33,843 nt of DNA from Caldilineaceae bacterium SB0664_bin_27. GTDB lineage: Bacteria > Chloroflexota > Anaerolineae > Caldilineales > Caldilineaceae. The stretch covers positions 1-33,843 of the forward strand of contig VXRG01000169.1 in NCBI GenBank assembly GCA_009838625.1. Direction: 5' to 3'. Shown one piece after another: positions 1-8,925 of this stretch. The translations under genes and the position numbers were made by a program. Every line of letters starts with the position of its first letter. The first letter of the stretch is position 1. The notes under the pieces are model-generated. The model searched no databases and was not told the origin of the DNA. It worked only from the letters and a program-made list of their open reading frames with translations.

Positions 1-325
1 ACCCTCTTGCTCTCTTTGGCCTTACCTGATCCAGCAAACAATCTGGGATGCACCCGTCCAAAAAGACAGGTTGACACGGTTCCATGTATATAGTATTATT
101 CGTCCACCTCTCACATCGTTGCGGTGGTTTGCACCATTTGGCAAGTTTTGTCGAACGTGACGAAGAATCTTGAATCCCGAAAAACGGAAACATCGTTCGA
201 GACACACTCTTGGACAGATTGCAGAATAGCGGACACTAAGCCTAGTCAAGACTGACGGTGTCGTTGCCGATGCCCTAAGGTGGATGTGAAACGTCCCCCG
301 GACAGGAAATCGAGGGAGCCAACAG
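1..325. other. Contig start and leader region without a convincing gene
   Basis: No reading frame on either strand of this stretch resembles a protein family I recognise. It holds one strong promoter-like element (71-99) pointing to the aminotransferase gene, which would leave a leader of roughly 220 bases. A weak 7-base inverted pair (TCGAACG near 150, CGTTCGA near 194) lies in the leader. I see no riboswitch consensus in it. The long minus-strand frame over 22-450 is arginine/cysteine-rich and looks like chance. Confidence 0.5.
71..99 (+). promoter_or_regulatory. Sigma70-type promoter for the first sugar ABC operon
   Basis: A perfect -35 hexamer TTGACA (71-76) is followed, after exactly 17 bases, by TATTAT (94-99), which matches five of six bases of the -10 consensus. 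It points toward the aminotransferase/ABC importer operon that starts at 326. Transcription would begin near 106. The assignment rests on consensus only. Confidence 0.6.
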
Positions 326-1591
326 ATGGCAGATCGATTGACAGAACCGCTGAGAGCTGCGATGTCCTGCTCTGGTGCGGAGAGTGCCATGGCATCGATA
401 AGCAGTTTACCCACCATGTTTCCGCGTATTGTCGGCCCGAATTGCCTCAAATACGTTCAGGAAGTCATCACCGGGGGGCTGAAGGTCAATATGGCTGAGC
501 GCTTTGAGAAGGCGTTCGCGGAGACGCTGGGCGTGAAACACTGTGTGACGACACCCGGCTGCACTTCAGCGCTGGCTGCGCTCGCCTCTGCTCTCTCTTT
601 CGAGCCGGGGGATGAAGTCATCGTCAGTCCTATCACCGATTTCGGCACTATTCAGGGTCTCTGCCTGGAAAATTACATTCCCGTCTTCGCCGATACGGAG
701 CCCGGCACGGTCAATGTGAGCGCGGAGACGATTTCAGAGTGTATTACAGATCGGACGCGAGCGATCCTGGTTGTACACAAGACCGGTTTGGTCTGCGATA
801 TGGATCCGATTAACGAATTGGCGCGAAAACACAATCTCTTTGTCTATGAGGATGCATGCCAGGCAGCATTCAGCGAATACAAGGGCCGGCTGGTTGGCAC
901 ACTGGCGGACGCAGCGGGGTTTTCGTTCGATCCTGAGAAGACTATGGGTTCGGACATTGGGGGCTGTGTCGTCACAAACAGCGATGAACTAGCGTCCCGA
1001 ATGCGCTTCATAGCGCATGATCGTGGGGCGGAGTGGATTCCCGGGTACGGACGCTATCACCATGAAATGGGCTTCTCGTACCGCATGCCGGAGTGTACGG
1101 CTGCGATTTGCCTGGGCCAGCTCGAAGTCATCGGTGAACACGCGATGCATCGGGACCGGATTGCTCGTATATTGTGGCCTCTACTGGCTGAGATTCCCGG
1201 TATAACCCCGCTGCCTATTTCGGACAATGTGACTCTGTTTTCCTGCTGGATGGTCGGTTTTCACATGGACCCGGAGCACTTTCACTGTACGGCGGAGGAG
1301 CTCTCACAGCAACTGGCTGACGGCGGCATCCCGGGCGCCGGCACTGCAAGGTATTACCTGATGCCCGAGGCCCTTGCCTTCCTGCGGAAGCGAGCGGAGA
1401 GCAGGTCGCATCAGTTCGCAATGCCGCCGGCTTCTCGCACATACGACTACAGTGCTGACACCTGCCCCAATGCGAAAGCTTACCTAGGGAACTTTGTCCG
1501 CTGGGCGTCCATCGGCGAGAAGTACCGGCCGGAACATTGCGAATTGGTGGCGGACATTGTGCGGTCGGTTGCAGACCGCAATCGAATTTGA
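326..1591 (+). CDS. DegT/DnrJ/EryC1/StrS-type PLP aminotransferase (first copy)
   Basis: This 421-residue protein belongs to the fold-type I PLP sugar/cyclitol aminotransferases, which move an amino group between an amino acid and a keto-sugar or keto-cyclitol. Visible motifs are EPGDEV near residue 93, EDACQA with the pyridine-binding Asp at 176, and SFDPEK with the Schiff-base Lys at 205, followed by a GG turn. The usual VHLYG stretch reads VVHKTG. The start at 326 has GAGGGAG seven bases upstream. ATG 389 is an alternative and would remove a non-conserved 21-residue extension. It is the first gene of an operon with a sugar ABC importer, and a second DegT paralogue closes that operon at 5055. 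Two such enzymes around an importer suggest uptake and processing of an amino-sugar or aminocyclitol. That role is inference; the family assignment is firm. Confidence 0.9.
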   Translation: MADRLTEPLRAAMSCSGAESAMASISSLPTMFPRIVGPNCLKYVQEVITGGLKVNMAERFEKAFAETLGVKHCVTTPGCTSALAALASALSFEPGDEVIVSPITDFGTIQGLCLENYIPVFADTEPGTVNVSAETISECITDRTRAILVVHKTGLVCDMDPINELARKHNLFVYEDACQAAFSEYKGRLVGTLADAAGFSFDPEKTMGSDIGGCVVTNSDELASRMRFIAHDRGAEWIPGYGRYHHEMGFSYRMPECTAAICLGQLEVIGEHAMHRDRIARILWPLLAEIPGITPLPISDNVTLFSCWMVGFHMDPEHFHCTAEELSQQLADGGIPGAGTARYYLMPEALAFLRKRAESRSHQFAMPPASRTYDYSADTCPNAKAYLGNFVRWASIGEKYRPEHCELVADIVRSVADRNRI

Positions 1592-1608
1592 ATGCGTATT
1601 GAGCCAAA

Positions 1609-1618
1609 AAGGAGGTGA
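1609..1618 (+). promoter_or_regulatory. Full-length Shine-Dalgarno match without an obvious gene
   Basis: AAGGAGGTGA is a complete match to the 3' end complement of 16S rRNA. It lies about 90 bases upstream of the binding-protein start, which has its own AAAGGAGG at 1693-1700. Only very short frames follow it. A comparable orphan site (22034-22043) precedes the family 5 binding-protein gene. It could be a ribosome stand-by site or drive a tiny leader peptide. Confidence 0.4.
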
Positions 1619-1704
1619 CGCCAAGAAAATTGCTTCGCCGATGTGCGTGAGGAGGTTTTGCAACCCTACGTTTGCTTCCAGTCAGGGACAGTAAAGGAGG
1701 AATC

Positions 1705-3072
1705 ATGCGTCAGACGAGACAGGTCAGCCGACGAGATTTCTTGCGTCTATCTGCGGTTGCGGTGGCAGGGGCGTCGGCGGTGGCATGTGTGCCGGCCGCT
1801 CCGGCGACGGAAATGACGGACTCAGGTGAAGCCGCGCCATCCGCTGAAATGGTGGAACTGGTGTACTGGTACGACAACTCGTACCCTGAAGCGACGATGA
1901 GTCAGGCTGGGGAGGAGTTTAACGAGGCGAACACGAATATCTCGATTGAGATGGTACCCCTGCCGTATGGTGAAGCGATTCAGAAGGTTTATGTCGCGCT
2001 GGCAGGCGGTGAGGCGCCCTTTGATCTGACCTTCAACCATCCTATGCAGCGGGCAACCTATGCTGTCCGCAATGTATTGGTCCCCTTGAATGACTATATC
2101 GAATCGGACCCTCGAGTCAATGTGGATAATTTCTACCCCGGCCTGGTGGAGAACCTCTCCTGGCAGGGGCAAGTATATGCCATTGCCGACGGCGCGCATC
2201 CTATGTTTGTCATGTATAACCCGAGGCTGATGGAGGAGGCGGGTCTCCAAGATCCATGGGAGGTCTATCAGGAAGGCGGATGGACACTGGAAAAGTGGGA
2301 ACGCGAGTATGCCGGCGCGCTTTCTGTGGGCGAAGGAGCCGAAAAGCAGTGGGGCCGAACACCCATGTCCCGTACTATCAGGCTTGAGAATCTGTGGATC
2401 TGGGGTTTTGGCGGCGATGTCTGGAACGAGGACAATACGGCGACCGTGATCAACGAGGCGGAGGCGATTGAGGCGTGGAACTGGATGGCCGATACGACTA
2501 AGATGGGATTCACACCGACTCCGGCAGAGGTTGAGGAGTTCCGCGGCGGCGCCGAAATGATGAACACAGAGCGCGTGGCGATGGGTTTCTTCCACCGGGA
2601 GATCCTTCCCTATTTGCGAGAAGATCTTGTCTTAGGCCAGGTGCCGCTGCCGGAGATGCCAAATGGACCGACAATTACCCGGAATCCCCCCGAGGGGCCG
2701 GGCATCTACACCGGCAGCGAGCATCCTGACGAAGCGTGGGAGTACATCGCCTTCAACACCAATAGGGGGCACGAACTGCTCATTCTGGCCCATTATGGCG
2801 ACCCCACGTCACCAGAGGTAGCAGAGTCCGACCTGTGGTTGAAGCAGGGAATGAAAGACTGGGAAACGCCTGAGGTGATTGATATTGCAGCTGCACAGGT
2901 CACCCGTGTCATCCTTCACATTCCTGGCATCCGAGAAATGGACGCGCTCATCCAAGGCGCCTGGGATGAAATCCTGCTGGACCGGAAGACGGCACAGGAG
3001 GCGATGGATGAGGTAAAGCCGGACGTCGACCAACTCATTGCGGAGTATCGGGAAGAATACGGAGATTTCTAG
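1705..3072 (+). CDS. Sugar ABC transporter substrate-binding lipoprotein (Tat-type signal)
   Basis: A 455-residue extracellular solute-binding protein of the family 1 (MalE/UgpB-like) type. It captures a sugar outside the membrane and hands it to the two permeases encoded next. The N-terminus has a twin-arginine motif SRRDFL (residues 8-13), a hydrophobic stretch and a lipobox ending at Cys28, followed by an Ala/Pro/Thr/Glu linker, so it is predicted to be a Tat-exported, lipid-anchored protein. The mature part opens with VELVYWYDN, typical of the family. ATG 1705 is chosen because AAAGGAGG sits at 1693-1700; a TTG start at 1672 would place residues before the signal. The gene is separated from the permeases by a strong stem-loop. 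The substrate cannot be read from sequence. Confidence 0.93.
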   Translation: MRQTRQVSRRDFLRLSAVAVAGASAVACVPAAPATEMTDSGEAAPSAEMVELVYWYDNSYPEATMSQAGEEFNEANTNISIEMVPLPYGEAIQKVYVALAGGEAPFDLTFNHPMQRATYAVRNVLVPLNDYIESDPRVNVDNFYPGLVENLSWQGQVYAIADGAHPMFVMYNPRLMEEAGLQDPWEVYQEGGWTLEKWEREYAGALSVGEGAEKQWGRTPMSRTIRLENLWIWGFGGDVWNEDNTATVINEAEAIEAWNWMADTTKMGFTPTPAEVEEFRGGAEMMNTERVAMGFFHREILPYLREDLVLGQVPLPEMPNGPTITRNPPEGPGIYTGSEHPDEAWEYIAFNTNRGHELLILAHYGDPTSPEVAESDLWLKQGMKDWETPEVIDIAAAQVTRVILHIPGIREMDALIQGAWDEILLDRKTAQEAMDEVKPDVDQLIAEYREEYGDF

Positions 3073-3154
3073 CGCCTGCAACGATAGGGGAGGCCAGTGG
3101 TCAAGCACTGAATCCTCTCCGGAATGGTTTGCGGCGGGCTTCAGACTTGAAGTC

Positions 3155-3200
3155 GGGGTGACGTCAGCGAATGGGCAGAGCGCCCGGCTGATGTCACTCC
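3155..3200 (+). promoter_or_regulatory. Intergenic stem-loop between binding-protein and permease genes
   Basis: Arms 3155-3168 and 3187-3200 pair over 14 bases with two G-U pairs. A second small hairpin (GGGC at 3173, GCCC at 3182) sits inside the loop. No T-run follows, so it is more likely an mRNA stabiliser or partial terminator, as between malE and malF, than a full terminator. Confidence 0.65.
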
Positions 3201-3260
3201 GCATTCTGAATAAGTACATTCATTTGAGGAATTATCTGAAGCAGGAGCGCTTTTTCTGAC

Positions 3261-4166
3261 ATGGCAATAATACGGTCCATGTTGGGTTCACGCACACAAC
3301 TGCGACGCGATTTTCTTGGGTACATGTTTATTGCGCCGTGGCTGGTCGGCTTTATCCTATTTACTGCCGGCCCAATGGTGGGCTTAGTCTATCTCGCCTT
3401 CACGCGCTATCCAGTCTTATCGCCTCCCACTTTCAACGGGCTGGACAACCTCGACAGGATGCTGGGTGACAGGTTCTTTACGATTTCCCTTTGGAACACC
3501 GCCTACTTCACCTTTCTGGGCGTACCGGCACAGGTTGTTTGGGCACTGATGCTTGCGCTATTGCTCAACATGCGAGTGCACGGTGTAAATGTCTTTCGAA
3601 CTCTGTATTATCTTCCTACCATCATCCCCGGCGTAGCCAGTGTGTTCCTCTGGATGTACATATTCAATCCCGACTATGGTCTGGCCAACTACATATTGTC
3701 CTTGTTTGGAGTTCCGGGTCAGGCTTGGCTCTGGGATCCCGAACTGTCCAAGCCTTCTCTCATTATCATGGAACTGTGGCGAGTTGGCACGATGATGGTG
3801 GTGTTTCTGGCTGGGCTTCAGGGCGTGCCGCAGTCGCTATACGATGCGGCCGCGATTGACGGGGCGGGCAGGTTCGCCCAATTCAGACACGTCACAGTGC
3901 CGTTGATCACACCGCTAATTTTCTTCAATCTGGTGGTGGGTATCATCAGTTCTTTCCAGATTTTCACCGCAGCATACATCGCTACACAAGGAGGCCCGGT
4001 TCACACAACACTTTTCTACGTACTTTTTGTCTATCGACACGCGTTTGAGAACCTGCGGATGGGCTATGCCTCCCTTTTGGCGTGGGTGTTGTTCTTCATC
4101 ATCTTGGTCTTTACGATCGTTCAGTTCAGGATGGCGCGGATATGGGTGTTCTACGAAGTGGAATGA
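3261..4166 (+). CDS. Sugar ABC transporter permease, MalF/UgpA type
   Basis: A 301-residue integral membrane permease with about six hydrophobic segments. The cytoplasmic EAA loop is near residues 195-215 (DAAAIDGAGRFAQFRHV), where the ATPase docks. It is one half of the translocation pore, paired with the permease at 4163, whose start overlaps this gene's stop by four bases (ATGA). The short cytoplasmic N-terminus and single EAA loop match UgpA/MsmF-type proteins rather than the larger MalF of enterobacteria. The ribosome site before ATG 3261 is weak (GCAGGAG about 14 bases upstream), in keeping with lower expression than the binding protein. No ATPase gene is present in this operon; the MsmX-type ATPase at 9049-10131 could serve it. 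Confidence 0.93.
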   Translation: MAIIRSMLGSRTQLRRDFLGYMFIAPWLVGFILFTAGPMVGLVYLAFTRYPVLSPPTFNGLDNLDRMLGDRFFTISLWNTAYFTFLGVPAQVVWALMLALLLNMRVHGVNVFRTLYYLPTIIPGVASVFLWMYIFNPDYGLANYILSLFGVPGQAWLWDPELSKPSLIIMELWRVGTMMVVFLAGLQGVPQSLYDAAAIDGAGRFAQFRHVTVPLITPLIFFNLVVGIISSFQIFTAAYIATQGGPVHTTLFYVLFVYRHAFENLRMGYASLLAWVLFFIILVFTIVQFRMARIWVFYEVE

Positions 4167-5011
4167 GACCTCTCTCATCCTTAATTTTGTCCAACATAGT
4201 ACGCTATGCTCTGTTGATCATCGGGGGCGTGATCTGCTTCGTACCACTTGGATGGATGTTGTCGACCTCGCTCAAGATGCCTGGAACAGAGTTTATCTTT
4301 CCGCCGAATTTGATTCCGAGGCCAGTCGTATGGAGCAACTACATCGATGCCGTCACGCGTCCGGGGCATCCTTTCTTCCTTTATACTCGAAATAGTGTGG
4401 TGATCACGTTCCTGGCCACTTTGGGTACAGTTTTGACGAGCTCTTTCGTCGCGTTTGGCTTTGCCCGAATACGCTTCCGGGGCCGTGACTTCTGGTTCAT
4501 CGTCCTTCTCTCTACGCTGATGCTTCCTGATGTGGTCCGCTTGATCCCTTCGTTCATACTGTTCAAACTGCTTGGGTGGATTGATACTCTATTGCCTCTG
4601 ATCGTGCCCTTTTGGTTTGGGGTCAATGCGTTCTACGTTTTTCTGATTCGCCAGTACTTCAGAACCATTCCCCTGGAGTTGGATGAAGCGGCGCTGATGG
4701 ATGGGGCCGCTTACGTGCGTATCTATTGGCAGGTCATATTGCCAATTTCAGGACCGGTGCTGGGAGCCGTAACGATCTTTTCGGTCCTTAGTCACTGGAA
4801 TGACTTTCTGGGACCTCTGATCTACACGAATTCGGTTGATCTGCGCACGCTGGCGCTTGGCTTGCGCTTTTTCATGAGTCGAACAGGTACGGACTGGAAC
4901 CAACTGATGGCTGCATCTATCCTGATGCTTGCCCCGATACTCGTGTTGTTTTTCTCGATGCAGAGATACTTTATCCGCGGCATACACATGACAGGCTTTG
5001 GAGGTCGATAG
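4163..5011 (+). CDS. Sugar ABC transporter permease, MalG/UgpE type
   Basis: A 282-residue membrane permease and the second half of the pore, with about six hydrophobic segments. The EAA loop is near residues 175-196 (DEAALMDGAAYVRIYWQV). ATG 4163 is chosen because it overlaps the preceding stop as ATGA, the usual sign of translational coupling between paired permeases; a longer in-frame start at 4082 would give an N-terminus unlike the family. The aminotransferase gene follows 43 bases later. Family and role are clear from the motif and the pairing; the transported sugar is not. Confidence 0.93.
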   Translation: MRPLSSLILSNIVRYALLIIGGVICFVPLGWMLSTSLKMPGTEFIFPPNLIPRPVVWSNYIDAVTRPGHPFFLYTRNSVVITFLATLGTVLTSSFVAFGFARIRFRGRDFWFIVLLSTLMLPDVVRLIPSFILFKLLGWIDTLLPLIVPFWFGVNAFYVFLIRQYFRTIPLELDEAALMDGAAYVRIYWQVILPISGPVLGAVTIFSVLSHWNDFLGPLIYTNSVDLRTLALGLRFFMSRTGTDWNQLMAASILMLAPILVLFFSMQRYFIRGIHMTGFGGR

Positions 5012-5054
5012 TTCGATCCAGGCTTTCTGAGCGAGAACCAAGGGGGCAATCAGG

Positions 5055-6305
5055 ATGGAAGGGACACCGGCACAGTTGGCAATCAACGGAGGGACTCCCG
5101 TTTTTCCAGAGTCGATCGGGCAGAATCTGGGCGTGCGCAAAGTCGGCGCGGAAGAGGCGGAGGCAGTAGCTGCTCTGATCAGCGAAGGGATTAGAGGTGA
5201 TCCTATTGGCGAATTCTGCAAGGCATTCACACAGGCCCATGGCATGCGCCATGGGGTCGCCGTAGATTCAGGAACTGCGGCAGTTCACGTTGGCGTAGTC
5301 GCCGCCGGCGTCGAACCCGGTGATGAGGTTATCCTGCCTGCCATCAGCGATGTCGGCTCGGTGAAGGGAATCCTCGCCCACAATGCTATCCCGATATTTG
5401 CCGATGTGGACTTACAGACTTACAACATCGATCCTGCCGATGTCGAGTCTAAAATAACGGACAGAACGAAGGCGATTGTAGCAGTCCATCTTTACGGTCA
5501 GCCAGCGCCAATGGACGAACTGATGGATATTGGCCGTCGCCACGGTCTTCCCATCATAGAGGACTGCGCGCAGGCACACTTCGCTGAATACAAGGGGCGG
5601 AGAGTGGGTTCGATTGGAGATGTCGGCGTTTTCAGCTTCATCACCGGCAAACACATGACGACAATCACCGGCGGCATGGTGATGACGAACACGGATGAGT
5701 ATGCCGAGCGAGCTTCGCTGTTCGCTGTCGGGCGCGGAGAGGAAGAAGGGACCAAGGAGGGCGTGTTCTTCCGCACACACGTAGGTCTGGGCCTGAATTA
5801 CCGGATGAATCCCTTAGGCGCCGCGGTGGGAATGGTACAGCTGAACAAGCTGGATGACATTGTGGCACGGCGCAGAGAGACCGGTCAGATGCTCGACCAG
5901 CTGATCCGCGACATTCCGGGCCTAAGCCCACCGCACATAATTGACGGGGCGATGCACGCTTACTGGCTCTACGCAGTCAGAATGGAAGAAGGCGCTTTCA
6001 CTGCGGACAATTACACCTTTGCCCGCGCCCTGCAAGCAGAAGGCGTGGCATGCATGCCAAAGCACTACTACCTGCTGTATGACCATCCTGCCTTTTTGAA
6101 CCCGGAAACACCGAAACACCCGGAGTACGCGTATCCACGGGCCGTGTATGACGATCGGGAGCGCTATTATAAGGGAATGTGCCCCAACGCCGAACGAGGA
6201 CTGGCGGCGCACCTCGTCATAACCTGGAGCGAATTCTATACCCAGAAAGATGTGCTTGGCGTCGAGAAGGCTCTGCGCAAGGTAGCTGACGCTTATCGGA
6301 CGTAG
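5055..6305 (+). CDS. DegT/DnrJ/EryC1/StrS-type PLP aminotransferase (second copy)
   Basis: A 416-residue fold-type I PLP aminotransferase and a paralogue of the protein at 326. The N-terminus LAINGGTPV is typical of the branch that includes scyllo-inosose and AHBA-synthase-like enzymes. Key residues are Asp170 (IIEDCAQ), which contacts the PLP ring nitrogen, the conserved VHLYG loop at 144-148, and the Schiff-base Lys199 in SFITGKH followed by a GG turn. AGGGGG lies ahead of ATG 5055. The two paralogues differ most around the lysine and the substrate loop, which suggests different substrates or opposite directions. It is the last gene of the operon, followed by a hairpin terminator at 6373-6410. 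In an importer operon a catabolic role (amino-sugar to keto-sugar) is plausible but unproven. Confidence 0.92.
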   Translation: MEGTPAQLAINGGTPVFPESIGQNLGVRKVGAEEAEAVAALISEGIRGDPIGEFCKAFTQAHGMRHGVAVDSGTAAVHVGVVAAGVEPGDEVILPAISDVGSVKGILAHNAIPIFADVDLQTYNIDPADVESKITDRTKAIVAVHLYGQPAPMDELMDIGRRHGLPIIEDCAQAHFAEYKGRRVGSIGDVGVFSFITGKHMTTITGGMVMTNTDEYAERASLFAVGRGEEEGTKEGVFFRTHVGLGLNYRMNPLGAAVGMVQLNKLDDIVARRRETGQMLDQLIRDIPGLSPPHIIDGAMHAYWLYAVRMEEGAFTADNYTFARALQAEGVACMPKHYYLLYDHPAFLNPETPKHPEYAYPRAVYDDRERYYKGMCPNAERGLAAHLVITWSEFYTQKDVLGVEKALRKVADAYRT

Positions 6306-6372
6306 TTTTCCGGGCCGGGGTCGCAGTACTGCTAACGCAGGTTTACGTCCCAACAATTGTAAGTTTGACGCG

Positions 6373-6410
6373 CACGAGTCATGCCAGCAGTGGCATGACT
6401 CGTGTATTTT
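6373..6410 (+). terminator. Rho-independent terminator of the first operon
   Basis: A perfect 14-base stem (6373-6386 with 6391-6404) and a four-base loop are followed by TATTTT. It lies 68 bases after the aminotransferase stop and just before the end of the convergent esterase gene. The T-run favours the + strand, but the stem could also hinder read-through from the other side. Confidence 0.8.
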
Positions 6411-6467
6411 CAGCGTTATTTTGCGGCCCGTTAACTTCTGCTTGTGCTGGAGCCCAGGTTGCTATCC

Positions 6468-7943
6468 TTAGCGCACGTGGATATCGGCGAAGTCCATGTA
6501 GCGTTCCCAGTCGTAGGTGGTTACGTCGTGCTTGCCGGTGCGGATGTGGTAGCCGATTATGCTCCTGACGGGCTGGTTGACGGGAGGTTGTTCTTTGACG
6601 GCGATGCCTTCGGTGCCCAGGAGCTTGTAGACGGGGTCGGCGTGCAAGGCACCTTGAAACTCGCCGTGGGGATCGGCCCAGAGGTCGGCGTCGGCGCTGA
6701 CCACGTAGACTGGGCGGGGGGCGACGAGGGCGATGAGCATGTGCTGGTCGACGGGCAGCTCGTCTTCCTTGTCGTCGTAACGTTTGAAATTTTCACAGAA
6801 CCAGTGAGGGTAGGTGACGTTGGCGTGGCGGGCGGTTTCGCCGAAGCGGCGGCGGAAAAGGGCCGTGCCGCCGCAGCCGGAGTTGTTGGGGATGACGAGG
6901 GCGAAGCGTTCGTCCTGCGCGCCGGCCCACAGCGCGGTTTTGCCGAGGCGGGACTGCCCCATGACGGCCACACGTGTGTGGTCGATATCATCGTCCGTTT
7001 CGAGGTAGTCGAGTGCGCGGCTCAGGCCCCAGGCCCAAGCGCCGATGGCTCCCCACTCGTTGGCGGCCGGTCGAGTCTGGTCGGCCTTGTAGTACAGGGG
7101 ATGGACACCGTTTTGGAAGCCGTCATCGTAGTCGGGGTCCAGGTCGCCGTAGTAGATTGTTGTGATCGCGTAGCCGCGTTCGAGGATGCGCTCGACCGGC
7201 CAGCGCGAGAGAGCGGTTCCACGGCTGGCCTCGGTGGCGCGGTGGTTGCGTATGCCGCGGTCGATGCGGTTGCGCATCCACTGCTGTGAGAGGGTTATGC
7301 CGGGATCGCTATGGATTGAGTGGTTGCCCTGAAAGTTGGGGACGAGGAAAGAGGGCACCGGTTTCGGCCGGTCGTTGGGCTGGTAGATGAGGATGTCCAT
7401 CTTGTGACCGTCGCGACGGCCGGTGAAGTAGACGGCGATCTCTTTGCGCGTCGCCTGGCCGTCGAGGGCGCTCTCTTCGACCGAGGTGACTTCGAAGGTC
7501 ATGGCCTCGGGGCGGCCGGGTGCTTTACCGTAGACGTGCTCTTCGAACAGATGGAGAAGTTCGGGACGGCGTTCCTCCCTCCACGCGGCGGCATCTGTGA
7601 CTTCCCGGCCATCTGCAAATCGCAGCGGATCGGGCAACTCGAACTTGGGTACGCTCGCTTCGTCGTAGTTTACGTCTTCACATTCCCGCACTTCGTTGTA
7701 CCAGGCGCTGGCCTGGGAACGGGTAGGATCCAATTTCAGGGCGTACTCGAAGATTTCGGCGGCGAGCGGCTTGTTGTCCAGCAGTCCATAGGCGCGGCCG
7801 AGCACTTCGAAGGTGAACGAGTGCTCGAGGAGTTCGGGGTGGATGTCTACCAAGTGCGTCAAGCTGGAGATAACATATTCCGGTTTGTCCCAGGTTGCCA
7901 TCTCTTCGAGCAGGAGGTTCAGTTGCTCAGATACCTTTGCCAT
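6468..7943 (-). CDS. CE15 glucuronoyl-esterase-like alpha/beta hydrolase with TPR-like N-terminus
   Basis: A 491-residue protein. Residues 130-491 match the carbohydrate esterase 15 family, which cleaves the ester between 4-O-methyl-glucuronic acid and lignin alcohols. The nucleophile is Ser331 in GQSRLGK, and the likely catalytic His is His472 in GKHD. The canonical acidic residue, expected 23 positions after the Ser, is Asn354 (PNNSG); an Asp in the [10 protein letters not shown] loop (416-425) is the probable substitute, as in some bacterial CE15 enzymes. Residues about 37-80 contain a TPR-like helix pair. There is no signal peptide, whereas characterised CE15 enzymes are secreted, so this one probably acts on imported short esters. 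ATG 7943 is preceded by AAGGAA. It is the last gene of the importer operon, 61 bases after the isomerase. Confidence 0.85.
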   Translation of the reverse strand: MAKVSEQLNLLLEEMATWDKPEYVISSLTHLVDIHPELLEHSFTFEVLGRAYGLLDNKPLAAEIFEYALKLDPTRSQASAWYNEVRECEDVNYDEASVPKFELPDPLRFADGREVTDAAAWREERRPELLHLFEEHVYGKAPGRPEAMTFEVTSVEESALDGQATRKEIAVYFTGRRDGHKMDILIYQPNDRPKPVPSFLVPNFQGNHSIHSDPGITLSQQWMRNRIDRGIRNHRATEASRGTALSRWPVERILERGYAITTIYYGDLDPDYDDGFQNGVHPLYYKADQTRPAANEWGAIGAWAWGLSRALDYLETDDDIDHTRVAVMGQSRLGKTALWAGAQDERFALVIPNNSGCGGTALFRRRFGETARHANVTYPHWFCENFKRYDDKEDELPVDQHMLIALVAPRPVYVVSADADLWADPHGEFQGALHADPVYKLLGTEGIAVKEQPPVNQPVRSIIGYHIRTGKHDVTTYDWERYMDFADIHVR

Positions 7944-8004
7944 TGACGTTTCCTTGACTGGATTACGTGTTGCGTTCTGGCCGGTGCAGAGGTAGAGAAC
8001 AGGC

Positions 8005-8925
8005 TCACACTTCAAGAACGTCTCGAAGATAGTCGCGGCTCTGCCTGGCGCTCTCGACAGGCGACCAGTTCGGGTCTCGTTGTGAACGGCCAACAGAGTC
8101 CTGCTCAACGATCATCCAGCCTTGATAGCCCTGTGATCGCAGCACGTCAAAGAAGGCGGGGAAGTCGATACAGCCTTGTCCCAGTTCAGCGAATGGGTCC
8201 ATCGCCCAGGCACGGCGCATATGGATTCGCTCCCGTCTTATCTGTGCGAGCTTATCGGGCCAGATGTCTTTGATGTGGAGATACCATATCCGGTCGGAGT
8301 AATTCTTCGTAGCTTCGACGACGTCGCCGCCGCCGTAGTGGTAGTGGCCGGTGTCGAGGCAGAGTCCAACCAGCGCCGGGTCGGTCATCTCCATTATCCG
8401 GGCAACCTCGTTGGGCGTCTCGACATAGGTGCCGGTGTGATGATGAAAGACGGTCCTGAGGTTGAAGCGCTCTTTGCAGCGGATGGCGATAGTCTCCAGC
8501 GCCTTGGCGGCGCGCTGCCATTCCACGTCGTTCCAGCCGTCGCTGCCATCGTCGGCGACGGATCCGGCGATCTCCAGGCGCTTGGGCGTGGAGTTGCCGG
8601 CGATGATGATTTCCGTGGAATTGAATTGGGCCAGGCGTTCGCCGACTCGATCCACATGCTCAATCATCTGCTCCAACGCCCCCTCCTCTTCCAACGTGAG
8701 GGCTACATAGGAGGAAGCCGCCTTCAGATTCCTCTTATTCAGTGCGGCGAGCAGTGACTCCGCGTCGGCGGGGAAAAAGCCGTTCACTGCGATTTCGGTT
8801 CCTTCGTACCCGGCCGTAGCAATCCCGTCGAGCATCTGGGAAAATGTGAGGCCGCTGGTCTTGCTGCCGCCAAAGGAAAGTACGTCCCAACTGATGGGAG
8901 CGCTTCCAATCTTCACTTCAAACAT
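8005..8925 (-). CDS. Sugar phosphate isomerase/epimerase, IolE-like TIM barrel
   Basis: A 306-residue TIM-barrel protein of the AP-endonuclease 2 superfamily. The metal-site motifs resemble inosose dehydratase Iol[11 protein letters not shown] (160-169), [11 protein letters not shown] (189-199), LHIKD (216-220) and VEQD near 273. IolE removes water from scyllo-inosose; relatives isomerise keto-sugars or epimerise them. The N-terminal IGSAPISW stretch also fits the IolE branch. It lies between the ABC ATPase gene and the CE15-like gene in the same direction, so it probably processes the imported ligand. GTGAGG precedes ATG 8925. Family membership is strong; the exact reaction is open. Confidence 0.88.
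   Translation of the reverse strand: MFEVKIGSAPISWDVLSFGGSKTSGLTFSQMLDGIATAGYEGTEIAVNGFFPADAESLLAALNKRNLKAASSYVALTLEEEGALEQMIEHVDRVGERLAQFNSTEIIIAGNSTPKRLEIAGSVADDGSDGWNDVEWQRAAKALETIAIRCKERFNLRTVFHHHTGTYVETPNEVARIMEMTDPALVGLCLDTGHYHYGGGDVVEATKNYSDRIWYLHIKDIWPDKLAQIRRERIHMRRAWAMDPFAELGQGCIDFPAFFDVLRSQGYQGWMIVEQDSVGRSQRDPNWSPVESARQSRDYLRDVLEV

Noticed and set aside
150..200. Inverted pair TCGAACG / CGTTCGA in the first leader
   Set aside because: Only seven bases with a 37-base loop; expected by chance and no riboswitch consensus around it.
6444..7289. Long plus-strand frame of 281 codons across the esterase gene
   Set aside because: It is antisense to the CE15-like gene, has Gly/Val/Asp-rich low-complexity translation and no family motifs.
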